DNA of 64,000 nucleotides from VRUE01 sp040879985 (GCA_040879985.1 JBBDJH010000002.1:62001-126000); one strand, 5' to 3'. Numbered from the stretch's first letter, positions 1 through 8,528 are shown. Numbers and translations are program-made. Notes: generated by a model from the letters alone, not told the origin.

Positions 1-86
1 TCGGCGGATTCGACGCCGGAACTCAGGTCCGCGACCCCGCGCCGAATCAGGTCGGCACCGGGGAGCGTCTCCAGATCGGCCAGCAT
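1..86 (-). CDS. Partial CDS, N-terminus of an unrecognised protein
   Basis: A reading frame on the minus strand starts with ATG at 86 and runs off the left edge of the window. The visible N-terminus is MLADLETLPGADLIRRGVAD followed by a few more residues. A second in-frame ATG lies at 92, but the GGAG at 93-96 is correctly spaced (6 bases) only for the ATG at 86, which decided the start. Too little is visible to assign a family. It could be the gene downstream of the methyltransferase at 140-889 on the same strand. Confidence 0.5.
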   Translation of the reverse strand, partial: MLADLETLPGADLIRRGVADLSSGVESA

Positions 87-139
87 CGCCATCTCCGAGA
101 GGGTAGCGACGGCTGTGGGTCTTAAGGGCCAGCGGCCGG

Positions 140-889
140 TCAGGCGGCCTTCTGGGCGATCACCGCGATGTAGTGGAGCGGCTCGCCGCTGACCGAGACT
201 CGGTGCTGGTAGCGGTGGCGGGTGTGCTCGACCAGCTCGCCCTCCTCGAGCATGCGCTCGAGCAGGCGGGCGAAGCCGCTTGCGTCGCCGTTGGCGATGA
301 ACTGGTCGCGGATGTTGAAGGCGATCCAGCCGTCCGGAGCGACCAGGTCGTAGGCGGCGCGGAAGGCGTCCGGCGGCATGTCGCCGAAGCCGAGCGCGGC
401 GACGCAAGTGAGGCAGTTGAAGCCGCGCTCCTCGAGCTCGCCGCGGATCGCCGGGTCGAGCTCGGTCAGGTCCAGTGCGTGGTAGGCGTCGTACAGGCCC
501 GGTCGGTCCCGTTCGGCGGCCTCCTTCGCCTCGTCCAGCAGATCGACACCGACGATCGAGCTCGCGCCGATCTTGGCCAGCTCCTCGGCGACCATCCCGT
601 TGCCGGCGCCGAGATCGACGACGCGCAGCTCATTCGGGTTCTGGTCCTGGCGGACCAGGGTCTGGTCGAGGAGATCGACGACGACCTGCGGCGAGCGGCA
701 GCTCAGCACGTCGGTGAAGATCCGCTCGTAGAGGCCGGGAACCGCGTATATCTCGTCGTAGTCGTGACAGCGGATGCGCCGCCGCTCACCGTCCTCGACG
801 ATCTCGAAGAACTCTTCGTCCTGGTCGAGCGTGAACGCGCCGGCGCTCGGCAGATGAACCTGGAGGTTTTCCTCGGACAGCGTGGACAT
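140..889 (-). CDS. Class I SAM-dependent methyltransferase
   Basis: A 249-residue protein with a Rossmann-type methyltransferase core. Motif I, VVDLGAGNGM, is at about residues 90-99, and an acidic end-of-beta2 signature (VGVDLLDEA) follows. These bind S-adenosylmethionine; the methyl acceptor cannot be told from sequence. The frame stays open upstream to 1027, but the ATG at 889 has an AAGGAG 5-6 bases upstream, and the extra N-terminal residues are low complexity, so I place the start at 889. No signal peptide or membrane segment is seen, so it is probably cytosolic. It is divergent from the lipoprotein at 1101. Confidence 0.8.
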   Translation of the reverse strand: MSTLSEENLQVHLPSAGAFTLDQDEEFFEIVEDGERRRIRCHDYDEIYAVPGLYERIFTDVLSCRSPQVVVDLLDQTLVRQDQNPNELRVVDLGAGNGMVAEELAKIGASSIVGVDLLDEAKEAAERDRPGLYDAYHALDLTELDPAIRGELEERGFNCLTCVAALGFGDMPPDAFRAAYDLVAPDGWIAFNIRDQFIANGDASGFARLLERMLEEGELVEHTRHRYQHRVSVSGEPLHYIAVIAQKAA

Positions 890-1100
890 ACGCTCCTTTT
901 GTGTCGTTATGCCGCCGGAGGCGACCCCTTCAGTGCGTGCCACGCCTGACCGGCGGACGCGAACTACGCTCGGCGACGTGACTCTCGTCGAGGCCGCTGA
1001 ACCACGCTTAACGCTATAGGCATTCACTCGGCCATGCCATCTCGCCGGCTTTTAGAATGGGGCCTTGCCGTCCGTCCGTTCACCAACGAGAGGAGTCGAT

Positions 1101-1484
1101 GTGTCGGTTGAAGATCTGAAACGAGGGTGGGCGCGGCGCCGGCCGGCCATGCTTGCGGTGCTGGCGGTCGGGGTGGCTGGAGTCGCCTGGGCCGGCTGCG
1201 GCAGCGACGGCGACAACGACTCCCCGAGCAACGCCCAGGAGCGGATCGAACAGGGAGCCGCGGAAGCGAAGCAGGGGATAGAGAAGGCCAAGGACGAGGT
1301 CCAGCAGGGCTTCGAGAAGGCCGAAAAGGAAGCCAAGCAGGGGGCCGACCAGGGTTCGAACGAGGCGCAGCAGGGGATCGAGAAGGGGAAGGAAGAGGCT
1401 CAGCAGGGGCTCGAAAAGGGCAGGGAAGAAGCGGAGCGGGGGATCGAAGAAGCCGAAAAACAGGCGCAGGAGTACCTGCCCTAG
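1101..1484 (+). CDS. Small lipoprotein with seven 11-residue helical repeats
   Basis: A 127-residue protein with a basic N-terminus, a hydrophobic stretch (residues about 16-31) and a cysteine at 33 in the context AWAGCGS, which looks like a lipobox although position -3 is Trp. It should be exported and lipid-anchored. Residues 47-123 are seven consecutive 11-residue units of the type QGIEKGKEEAQ, rich in Glu, Lys and Gln. Hendecad repeats form long amphipathic or right-handed coiled helices, as in apolipoprotein- and LEA-like proteins. The start is the GTG at 1101, with AGGAG at 1091-1095. A TAGAAT box at 1053-1058 may be the -10. The stop codon overlaps that of the convergent gene at 1481. 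Confidence 0.75.
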   Translation: MSVEDLKRGWARRRPAMLAVLAVGVAGVAWAGCGSDGDNDSPSNAQERIEQGAAEAKQGIEKAKDEVQQGFEKAEKEAKQGADQGSNEAQQGIEKGKEEAQQGLEKGREEAERGIEEAEKQAQEYLP

Positions 1485-2740
1485 GCGGGCGCGGCGATCG
1501 GGGCCTCTTCGGCAACCTCGACGGCGAGGGTCTCGACGATGCGCGGGTCGAACTGGTTACCCGAGTTGCGGCGCAGCTCGGCCAGCGCCTCGGCGGCGTC
1601 GGCCGGCTCCCGGTGTGGGCGCCGGCCGGTGATCGCCGCGAAGGCGACCGCGACGGCGATCACACGCGACCCGATCGGGATCGCCTCGCCGGCCAGCCCG
1701 TCGGGGTAGCCGCTGCCGTCGAAATGCTCGGCGCTGGAGCGCACCAGGTGGGCGACCGGCGCCAGGCCGGGGGCGGCGGCGACGATTTTCTCGCCCTCGG
1801 CGGTGTGACTGCGGACAATCGCCCGCTCGCCTTCGTCGAGCGCGGACTTCTCGAGCACGGATTCCGGCATCGCCAACAAACCCGCCTGCTGAAGCTCCGC
1901 GGCGAGCGCGATGTCATCGATCTCCTCGCGGTCCAGTTGCAGCCGGCGGGCCAGCGAGATCGCCATGTAGGCGGCGACCCGCAGGTTGTCGCGGAGCTCG
2001 GGATGTCGAGCCTCGAAGACCGCCATCAGGACCGCGTGGGCCTGCCGGCGGGCGGAGTGGTGCCGGCGTTGCCGCTGGGCCGCAAGCCGCATGCCGGCGA
2101 CCTGGAGCGCCGACTCGGCATCCGCGGTCTCGTCCGGAATCGTCGCCTCACCGTAGGAGCGTCCGATCGGCGCTTCGACGTCCTCGCTCTGCAACGAGCC
2201 GGTCACGGCAAGGACGATCTCGCCCAGCGGTCGGTCCCCGGCAGGCACGAGGACTGCGAGCCTGCTCGCCGCCACCCGGTAGGCGATCCCGCCGAGCGGC
2301 GCCACGGCGTCGACGAGATGCCGGGCGAAACCGCGCAGCATCTTGTCGCCGGCCGTGTATCCGAGACGGTCGTTGTGCGCCTCGAGACCCTCGAGTTCGA
2401 GCAGAATGAGGACCCAGCCGTCGCCGGTCGCCGCCGCCGCAGCATCGATGTCGGCTGCGAGGCTGTTGCGGTTGCGCAGCCCGGTTACCGGGTCGTTGAC
2501 CGCCTCCATGCGCTGCTGCGCAAGTGCTCGCGACTGGCGTCGGTTGGTTTCGATCATGCGCAGGAAGACACTGGCGATCAACCCCAGAGTCAGCCAGAAG
2601 ACCAGCGCCGGCACGCGCTGGTTCAGGTGGTCGTAGACGAGCAGGGCGATGCCGATGACCGCAAAGGCGATCGGACCGACCAGGGAGCGCCAGCCGCTCG
2701 GCCCCAGGACTGCATTCCATCCGCGTCGGAACACCTGCAC
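1481..2740 (-). CDS. Membrane protein with degenerate GGDEF and degenerate HD-GYP domains
   Basis: A 419-residue protein. Two membrane segments (about 20-36 and 44-61) precede a GGDEF-like domain (about 80-205) and an HD-GYP-like domain (about 225-410). The GGDEF active site is replaced by RVAASR at about 155-160, so cyclase activity is unlikely. In the HD-GYP domain the HD pair is Gln284-Gln285, the later HH of the HHE motif is Ser336-Ala337, and the Asp of the VADAFD motif is Val365. His312 and DGSGYPDG (341-348) remain. Loss of these metal ligands argues against phosphodiesterase activity. I infer a signalling or scaffold protein descended from c-di-GMP enzymes. It is convergent with the lipoprotein gene. 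Confidence 0.8.
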   Translation of the reverse strand: MQVFRRGWNAVLGPSGWRSLVGPIAFAVIGIALLVYDHLNQRVPALVFWLTLGLIASVFLRMIETNRRQSRALAQQRMEAVNDPVTGLRNRNSLAADIDAAAAATGDGWVLILLELEGLEAHNDRLGYTAGDKMLRGFARHLVDAVAPLGGIAYRVAASRLAVLVPAGDRPLGEIVLAVTGSLQSEDVEAPIGRSYGEATIPDETADAESALQVAGMRLAAQRQRRHHSARRQAHAVLMAVFEARHPELRDNLRVAAYMAISLARRLQLDREEIDDIALAAELQQAGLLAMPESVLEKSALDEGERAIVRSHTAEGEKIVAAAPGLAPVAHLVRSSAEHFDGSGYPDGLAGEAIPIGSRVIAVAVAFAAITGRRPHREPADAAEALAELRRNSGNQFDPRIVETLAVEVAEEAPIAAPA

Positions 2741-2806
2741 ACGAATCCATCGACCGCGGAGGGGGGCGGAGAGAGAGCGGCGGACGTTTGGTCGAAGCGG
2801 CTAGAT

Positions 2807-3583
2807 CTACCTAACAAGGCAGTCGCGGGTCAGGGTGGTGACGATCTGCTTGCCGCCGGCAAAGCGGAAGGTTCCCCGGGTGAAGGAGAAGATCGCCCCG
2901 GGGAACCCCGCGGGGGCGGCGCAGCGGGCGCTCAGAAAGCTGTAGCGCTTGCCGCGGAAGCGGTAGCGGCGGTCGAACTTGAGCGAGACGTCGGTGACAT
3001 AGCCGAGGTCGGAGGCGAGCCGGGGGATCTTGGTCGTCAGCACGGTGCCGAACTTGCCCCGCGCCGGGTGGCGGATCTTGAAGTCGAGCACGACCGTGAT
3101 CGCGACCGGCGCCGAGCCGTGGATATGGAGCAGGATCGCCGGCTTGCCGCCGACGATGCCGTTGAAAGCGAGCATTCGGCCACGCGCCGGGAACGGGGCC
3201 CGGTCGGGGAATTCGACGTTGGCGGCGAAGTCTCCCTGTCCGACCAGGGCGCGGCGGCAACGCTTCAGCGCGACGCGCGGTCCGGTCGACTCGAGCAACT
3301 CGGGCCGGCAGGTGGGCAGGCCCTTGGTGGTGATCCGGCCGTAGCGGTTGACCCGGAAGGTGATCCGCCGCAGCTGCGGCGGGCGGCTCCGGTCGGTGGT
3401 CTTGATCGAGGTATTGAGGGTGACGGCCACCGGCACGTCGCGATCGCGCGGCAGGGTGCGGGGGGTGAAGCCGCCGCCGAAGCTGACGAAGAGCCCGTCG
3501 CCGCCGGATATCTCGCCGCGGGCGGTCACAGCGCCGAGCAGCACCGCGGCGATCAGCAATCCCATGAAGGCGAGGCGCTTCAT
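2807..3583 (-). CDS. Secreted protein of unknown function
   Basis: A 258-residue protein with a clear signal peptide: MKRLAF followed by a hydrophobic core (MGLLIAAVLLGAVTA) and a likely cleavage site near residue 22-24. The mature part is rich in beta-type and basic residues with four cysteines (in TCRPE, RCRRA, ARCAA and RDCLV), consistent with one or two disulfides outside the membrane. I do not recognise the family. The frame is open to a TTG at 3592, but the ATG at 3583 puts the basic n-region directly before the hydrophobic core. It is probably monocistronic, divergent from the kinase at 3672. Confidence 0.65.
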   Translation of the reverse strand: MKRLAFMGLLIAAVLLGAVTARGEISGGDGLFVSFGGGFTPRTLPRDRDVPVAVTLNTSIKTTDRSRPPQLRRITFRVNRYGRITTKGLPTCRPELLESTGPRVALKRCRRALVGQGDFAANVEFPDRAPFPARGRMLAFNGIVGGKPAILLHIHGSAPVAITVVLDFKIRHPARGKFGTVLTTKIPRLASDLGYVTDVSLKFDRRYRFRGKRYSFLSARCAAPAGFPGAIFSFTRGTFRFAGGKQIVTTLTRDCLVR

Positions 3584-3671
3584 CCCGACCAAAGTGTATT
3601 GACGCGCCCGAGCGGCCCCGGGGTGCTTGGGTTAAGCCCTCGGCAAGTTTCACCTAGAGTCCCCTCGCACC

Positions 3672-5246
3672 ATGGATAGCGGCGAACGCTGGATCGAGTT
3701 GTCCAGCGGCGACGAGTTCGCCGGCTACAGGATCGAGCGGAATCTCGGGCGGGGCGGGATGGGTGTCCTCTACCTGGCGGTCGAGCCGGGCCTCGAGCGG
3801 CGCGTCGCCCTGAAGCTGATCGCACCCGAGGCCGCGGCCGACGACGTCTTCGCCCGCCGCTTTGCCGAGGAGTCGCGGATCGCCGCTTCGATCGAGCACC
3901 CCAACGTGGTGCCGATCTATGCCGCGGGCGAAGAGGACGGCATTCCGTTCATCGCGATGCGCTACGTCTCCGGCGCCGACCTCGGCAAGCGCCTCACCCG
4001 CGAGGGGCGGCTCGAGCCTGCCGCCGCCGCGGCGCTGATCGCCCAGGTCGGCAACGGCCTCGACGCGATCCACGCCGCCGGCCTCGTCCACCGCGACGTC
4101 AAGCCCGCCAACGTGCTGCTCGCCGGCAGCGAGGGGGCCGAGCACGCCTACATCACCGACTTCGGGGTCGCCCGCAACGTCGCCACCGAGTCCGGGCTGA
4201 CCCAGACCGGACGCTTCGTCGGCACGCTCGACTACGTCGCGCCGGAGCAGATCTCGGGCGACGGTGTCGATGCCCGGGCCGACATCTACGCGCTCGGCTG
4301 CCTGCTCTTCAAGCTGCTCACCGGCGAGGTGCCCTACCCGCGCGACAGCGAGGCGGCCCGCCTCTACGCCCACCTCAACGAGCCGCCGCCGGCGCCCTCG
4401 CTGCAGGTGAGCGGTGTGCCGATGGCGCTCGACGACGTCGCGATCCGGGCGATGTCGAAGCAGCCCGAGGACCGCTATCCGTCCGCCGGCGACCTCGGCC
4501 GGGCCGCGGTCGCGGCGCTGAGCGGCGCGAGCCCGGAGCTGCCCGAGCGCACGGTCGCAACCGGGGCGGCGGCGACCCGCACGGCGGAGACTGTGGCGCC
4601 CGCGGAGAAGCCGGCCGGGCCGCCGACCGCCGCCACGCGCCGCCTCGAGCCGGAGCGGGCGGAGGAGGGGGGGCGGACGGTCGGCAGGCGCCGCCTGTTC
4701 GCCGCCGGCGCGGCGCTGCTGGCGATCGCCGCGATCGCCGCCGGTGCGCTGGCCCTGGGTGGTGGCGACGACGACCCCGGACCCGCGGCGCAGGGCGGCG
4801 AACAGGCGGCGGCGGACAAGAACGAGGGCAAGGCGACGACGGTCGAGCAGCGCCCGCAGCCGCGCACGCTGAGCGCCGCACAGCTGATCGCCAGGGCCGA
4901 CGCGATCTGCGTCGAGAGCCGTGACCACTACCGCGCGGTCCGCGATGTCGAACGCGAGTTCTCCGCCGATGTCCCCTACGCGGAAACCCTGGCCCGCTTC
5001 GCCCGCAGGCGCGTCGGGGGGTTGCGCGAGCTGGAGCCGCCGTCGCGGCTGGCCAAGCCCTACGGCGAATACGTCAAGGCGCAGGAACGCGTCTACGCGA
5101 CCGACCGCGAGGCGCTCGCCGCAGCCCGCGCCGGCGACTCCGCCGGGGTCGAAGCGGCCCGCGCCGAGCGCGACTCCGAGGACGCCCTGCGCGAGCGGCT
5201 CGCCGCCGAGATCGGCTTCGAGGCCTGCAGCGTCCCCGGCGGCTGA
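3672..5246 (+). CDS. Receptor-type Ser/Thr protein kinase with extracytoplasmic sensor tail
   Basis: A 524-residue PknB-like Hanks kinase. Seen: glycine loop GRGGMG (26-31), ATP lysine in VALKLI (48), catalytic HRDVKPAN (140-147), DFG (163-165), APE (190-192). All catalytic residues are intact. A Pro/Ala/Thr/Glu linker (290-340) leads to one membrane helix (342-362). The tail (about 365-524) is alpha-helical and charged with two cysteines (Cys415, Cys520); it has no PASTA repeats and is presumably the outside sensor. Substrates are unknown. A TAGAGT box at 3654-3659 would place transcription only a few bases before the ATG. It is convergent with the gene at 5265. Confidence 0.9.
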   Translation: MDSGERWIELSSGDEFAGYRIERNLGRGGMGVLYLAVEPGLERRVALKLIAPEAAADDVFARRFAEESRIAASIEHPNVVPIYAAGEEDGIPFIAMRYVSGADLGKRLTREGRLEPAAAAALIAQVGNGLDAIHAAGLVHRDVKPANVLLAGSEGAEHAYITDFGVARNVATESGLTQTGRFVGTLDYVAPEQISGDGVDARADIYALGCLLFKLLTGEVPYPRDSEAARLYAHLNEPPPAPSLQVSGVPMALDDVAIRAMSKQPEDRYPSAGDLGRAAVAALSGASPELPERTVATGAAATRTAETVAPAEKPAGPPTAATRRLEPERAEEGGRTVGRRRLFAAGAALLAIAAIAAGALALGGGDDDPGPAAQGGEQAAADKNEGKATTVEQRPQPRTLSAAQLIARADAICVESRDHYRAVRDVEREFSADVPYAETLARFARRRVGGLRELEPPSRLAKPYGEYVKAQERVYATDREALAAARAGDSAGVEAARAERDSEDALRERLAAEIGFEACSVPGG

Positions 5247-5253
5247 CCACTTG

Positions 5254-5275
5254 CCGATCGCCGGTCAGCGATCGG
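5254..5275. terminator. Hairpin between convergent genes
   Basis: Perfect 8-bp stem CCGATCGC/GCGATCGG with a 6-base loop, spanning the stop codon of the minus-strand gene at 5265 and lying 8 bases after the kinase stop. It could terminate or stall transcription from both sides, but neither side has a T-tract. Confidence 0.35.
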
Positions 5276-6143
5276 AATCGTCGCCCTCTCTGCCGCCCGG
5301 GCGCGCGAGCCGTTCGGCCCTTTGGCGGACTTCCTCGACCGCCTCGCGGGTGGTCGCGATCGCCTCTTCGGAGGCGGCCGTCAGGCCCTCGCTGGGCTTG
5401 CCGCCGACGATGTCGCGAAAGGCGTTCTTGAAGCGCTCGGTATGGCGCTCGGGCGGGAACCGCTTCGCCGCCTTGGCCCCTTTCGCCGGGCGGCGGTCGG
5501 CGTAGCGGCGGCGCGCCCAGGGGGAGCCCGGCTTGCCGATCCGCGCCGCGCCGTAGATCGCGATCGGGAAGACGAAGAAGCCGACCGCCCCGTGCATCAC
5601 GCGCTGCTTGGCGAAGCAGATCGCGACGAGGACGAAGACCGCCGCGGCGCCGAGGATGCTGACGATCGTCGCCGTGGCCGAGCTGGTGTCGAAGCTGAAC
5701 GGGCTGAAGCCGAGCAGGATCAGCATCATCCCGGCGGCGGCGATCACGGTCGCGTCGATCGAGGCGCGGCCCTCCTCCGCCCAGTAGACGTCGTCGAGGT
5801 AGACCCAGAGGGCGAACTCGTCGATCGTCAGGCCGGCGCCGACGCCGAACAGGAAGGCGCAGATCTCGGCGTAGGGGCTGTCGCCCAGGACCGAGATGCC
5901 GAGCGTCCCGGCGATCATCATCGTGACGATGCCGAAGACGAGGTGGTGCAGGTGGACGCCGCCGTCGCTGACCACGCTGCCCGGCCACCAGGGCACCCTG
6001 GGGCTGCGCATCAGGCGCGTGCTCATGCGGATGAAGGCGAAGGAGAGGATGAAGCCGACGAGGACCAGGAAGAGGCCCTGTTTTTCGTCGGCGAGGATCT
6101 GGTCGTTCCAGAAGTCGGCCAGTATCGAGGCGGCGATCGTCAT
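5265..6143 (-). CDS. Multi-pass membrane protein of unknown function
   Basis: A 292-residue protein with about six hydrophobic segments in its first 200 residues, then a basic, charged cytoplasmic tail (RRRYADRRPAKGAKAAKR region and a Glu/Arg-rich end). The middle includes acidic residues within membrane segments (TIDEFALW, DDVYWAEE) and a histidine pair (GGVHLHHLVFG), which could bind metal. I do not recognise the family. The ATG at 6143 overlaps the stop codon of the upstream gene by 4 bases (ATGA), which sets the start and indicates translational coupling. The frame extends upstream to 7280, but that part is a shadow of the neighbouring genes. Confidence 0.7.
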   Translation of the reverse strand: MTIAASILADFWNDQILADEKQGLFLVLVGFILSFAFIRMSTRLMRSPRVPWWPGSVVSDGGVHLHHLVFGIVTMMIAGTLGISVLGDSPYAEICAFLFGVGAGLTIDEFALWVYLDDVYWAEEGRASIDATVIAAAGMMLILLGFSPFSFDTSSATATIVSILGAAAVFVLVAICFAKQRVMHGAVGFFVFPIAIYGAARIGKPGSPWARRRYADRRPAKGAKAAKRFPPERHTERFKNAFRDIVGGKPSEGLTAASEEAIATTREAVEEVRQRAERLARPGGREGDDSDR

Positions 6144-6895
6144 CGGCGGGGCGGGGCCGAGTGTAGACGCGGGCCGGCGCCGTCCTTGGCGGCGATCAGG
6201 CCGAGCGCCAGCAGCACCGCGGCGACCGCGTAGAACGGCGTCAGCAGGATGTTGGTCGCGGTATCGGTCAGCCAGGCGGCGACCAGCGAGTCGCCGAGCA
6301 CCGCGTGGACCGTGTGGGTGGCGGCGCTGCTCGCCACACCGCTGAATATCTCGATCGGCGCGAACACCGCCAGCACCAGCCAGAAATGGCCGCGGACCAG
6401 CTCGACGCTGCGGGCGAGCGAGGCCCGTATCCCACGCTGCTCGATCTCCGCCACCGGGGCGGCGAGGCCGAGGTAGACGAAGGCGAGCAGCCCCGGTACG
6501 ACGAAGGCGACCACGCCGAGCGCGACGAGGACGACGAAGATCAGGTCGACGGCGATCAGCACCCGGTAGTCGATCATCGTCGCGACCCGGCGCAGCGAGG
6601 GGGGCCTGCCGTCTCCGTCGCGCGGGTGGGTCAGCGCGATCGCCACCGCGCCGGCGTAGAAGACCTCGCCGAGCAGGCCGGTCGTGACCAGCAGCAGCAC
6701 CGCGAGGACGGCGCCGAAGACGGCGATCCCGTTCTCGAAGTCGAACGAGGTCGCCTCGACGTGGACGGGGATCGCGTGGACCAGGCCGAGCGGCACGAAG
6801 ACGAAGAAGGCGAGCGGCAGCAGCGTGCCCGCCCAGGCGAAGTAGGTGCGGACGATCTCCGCGAAGAGGGAGCGCAGCCCGAGCGACCCGTCCAT
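6140..6895 (-). CDS. Multi-pass membrane protein (YciC/DUF-like integral protein)
   Basis: A 251-residue integral membrane protein with about six long hydrophobic helices (for example AVFGAVLAVLLLVTTGLLG and VLIAVDLIFVVLVALG) and short loops. A segment resembling SLARSVELVRGHFWLVL is typical of uncharacterised membrane proteins built from glycerophosphodiester-phosphodiesterase-like membrane domains. That similarity is by eye only. It is in the middle of a four-gene minus-strand operon (7605 to 5265) with 4-base overlaps or abutting ends, so the products may act together at the membrane. Confidence 0.7.
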   Translation of the reverse strand: MDGSLGLRSLFAEIVRTYFAWAGTLLPLAFFVFVPLGLVHAIPVHVEATSFDFENGIAVFGAVLAVLLLVTTGLLGEVFYAGAVAIALTHPRDGDGRPPSLRRVATMIDYRVLIAVDLIFVVLVALGVVAFVVPGLLAFVYLGLAAPVAEIEQRGIRASLARSVELVRGHFWLVLAVFAPIEIFSGVASSAATHTVHAVLGDSLVAAWLTDTATNILLTPFYAVAAVLLALGLIAAKDGAGPRLHSAPPRR

Positions 6896-7225
6896 CTAGC
6901 GATGCCGCCGCCCCGAGGGGCGCTTGCCGCGCTCTTCCAGCTTCGCGCGCGAGGATTGCGCGGCCGGCACCCGCTTCGGCTCGCGCAAGTCGGGGATCAG
7001 CAGCTCTTCGGCGCAGCGGCGGTGCCAGTGGTGGTGTTCGGTCCCGCCCAGCCGCAGCACGTACTGGGCGACCGTGTGCTCGCTGCCGATCGGGATGTCG
7101 CCGTGGCAGCCGGGGCAGCGGTACAGCTTTTGGCCAAAGCTGCGGATCAGCCAGAGCTCGTTGCCTTCGTCGTCGTAGCCGCGCAGGCTCCAGCGCTTGC
7201 TGGGTAGCCCGGCGTCCGCGCTCAT
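6896..7225 (-). CDS. Small zinc-binding protein, unknown role
   Basis: A 109-residue protein. Near residue 36 it has CPGCH, then a His-rich stretch (TEHHHWHRRC) about 25 residues on. Together these give a CxxC...H/C set able to hold zinc, arranged like small HNH-like or zinc-ribbon proteins of actinobacteria, but no catalytic signature can be confirmed. The C-terminus is basic. Its start ATG (7225) overlaps the stop of the upstream gene at 7222 by 4 bases, and its own stop is followed directly by the next start codon at 6895. Confidence 0.65.
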   Translation of the reverse strand: MSADAGLPSKRWSLRGYDDEGNELWLIRSFGQKLYRCPGCHGDIPIGSEHTVAQYVLRLGGTEHHHWHRRCAEELLIPDLREPKRVPAAQSSRAKLEERGKRPSGRRHR

Positions 7226-7605
7226 CGTCTCGAGAGCCAGGCGAAGCCGGCGGCCATCGCCAGGTTTCCCACTCCGGCAAGCCGCAGGCCCAGCTTCGCG
7301 CCGGGCCGGCTCACCGCCGGCGACTCCGACCAGAGCGCGTCGGTGGCAATCTCGGTGCCGCGCAGCCAGGCCAGCGCCCACCAGTCGCGCTGCTCGCCCC
7401 GCGCTGCGGCGAGCGCGTGCGCCGCCGCGAAGGTGAGCCAGATCGGCCCGCAGCGGCGGAAGAGGTGGGCCGCGTCGGGGGAGGGCTCGTCGTGCCCGAG
7501 CACCCGCAGGGTCGCCTGCGGCGCGGCGATCGCCGCCGTCCCGAGCGCCAGATCGAAGGCGATCATGTTGCGGTTGGTGAGCCGAATGGCCTGCTCGACG
7601 GTCAT
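7222..7605 (-). CDS. Small membrane-associated protein of unknown function
   Basis: A 127-residue protein with alternating hydrophobic segments (about 14-30, 52-68 and 104-125), probably three membrane helices. The start ATG at 7605 has a GGAGG 6 bases upstream, one of the best ribosome binding sites here, and that decided against the longer frame to 7719. First gene of the operon running down to 5265. Family not recognised. Confidence 0.65.
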   Translation of the reverse strand: MTVEQAIRLTNRNMIAFDLALGTAAIAAPQATLRVLGHDEPSPDAAHLFRRCGPIWLTFAAAHALAAARGEQRDWWALAWLRGTEIATDALWSESPAVSRPGAKLGLRLAGVGNLAMAAGFAWLSRR

Positions 7606-7666
7606 TTTCAACCTCCATCCAACCAGATCGGAAGGGAAAGCAGGCGCACCGGCGAAATGGACGGCC

Positions 7667-8524
7667 GTGACCAAGACTGCAACGAAATCCCCCCAACTCA
7701 AAAGCCTTTCCGAGTACATCCAGGAGCGCTTCGACGAGTTCTCGCGCTCGCAGAAAGACGTCGCCCGCTACATCGTCGACCATCTCGACGAGGCCGCCTT
7801 CCTCACCGCCGAGGAGCTGGCCAGGAGAGCGAGCACCTCGTCATCGACGGTGGTGCGCTTCTCCCAGGCCCTCGGCTTCGAGGGATATCCCGAGCTTCAG
7901 CAGGCCGCGATCGAGGAGTACCGCAGCGCCACCGTCTCCGGCCAGAGCGCCGCGGCCGGCGGCGCCGCCCTCTTCTCCTTCGACCACTCCGAGCTCGAGG
8001 GCTCGCTCAGCGCCGACTACGCCAACCTCGAGGAAACCGCGCGCAACCTCACCCGCGAGCAGATCGAGGGCGCCGTCTCGGCGCTCTCCGAAGCGCAGCG
8101 CGTGGTAATCGTCGGCGTCGACCAGATGGCCTTCTTCGCCAGCTACCTGCGCCACATCCTCAGCCTGCTCGACATCCGCGCCGAAATCGTCGCCAGCACG
8201 GGCGGCGAGTCGTTGCAGCGGCTCGGCCGGATCGACGAGGAAACGCTGGTCATCGTGATGTCCTGCGGACGCGCCCACCCGCTGCTGCTGCGGGCGATGA
8301 AGCTCGCCGTGCACCGCCGCGCGCGCACCCTGGCGATCTCCGACGCCTCGATGTCCGAGGTCGGCGAGCACGCCGAGCAGACCCTCTACTTCTCATCCAA
8401 CAGCCCCTCCTTCGCGCGCTCCAACACGGCGCTGATGGCGCTGGTACAGGGACTCGCGCACGGGCTGTACGCGCGCGACGAAGCGGCCCACAAAGACCGC
8501 ATCCGCGCCTACAAACTGAAGTAA
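7667..8524 (+). CDS. MurR/RpiR family transcriptional regulator
   Basis: A 285-residue protein with an N-terminal helix-turn-helix of the RpiR type (about 12-90; motif TAEELARRASTSSSTVVRFS) and a C-terminal SIS sugar-phosphate-isomerase fold (about 125-265; VVIVGVDQMAFFASYL). The family senses phosphorylated sugars and controls sugar or amino-sugar genes. No such genes are adjacent, so the target is open. I chose the GTG at 7667 because it gives the usual family length; the ribosome binding site there is weak and the start is uncertain. It is divergent from the gene at 7605, with 61 bases between for both promoters. Confidence 0.85.
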   Translation: MTKTATKSPQLKSLSEYIQERFDEFSRSQKDVARYIVDHLDEAAFLTAEELARRASTSSSTVVRFSQALGFEGYPELQQAAIEEYRSATVSGQSAAAGGAALFSFDHSELEGSLSADYANLEETARNLTREQIEGAVSALSEAQRVVIVGVDQMAFFASYLRHILSLLDIRAEIVASTGGESLQRLGRIDEETLVIVMSCGRAHPLLLRAMKLAVHRRARTLAISDASMSEVGEHAEQTLYFSSNSPSFARSNTALMALVQGLAHGLYARDEAAHKDRIRAYKLK

Positions 8525-8528
8525 CAAA

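Noticed and set aside
1127..3679. 850-codon open frame on the plus strand across three genes
   Set aside because: Shadow of the lipoprotein and of two minus-strand genes; composition is low complexity, no start signal.
6144..7280. N-terminal extension of the membrane protein ending at 5265 (671-codon frame)
   Set aside because: The extra part is a shadow of two other genes in the operon; the ATGA overlap at 6140-6143 gives the natural start.
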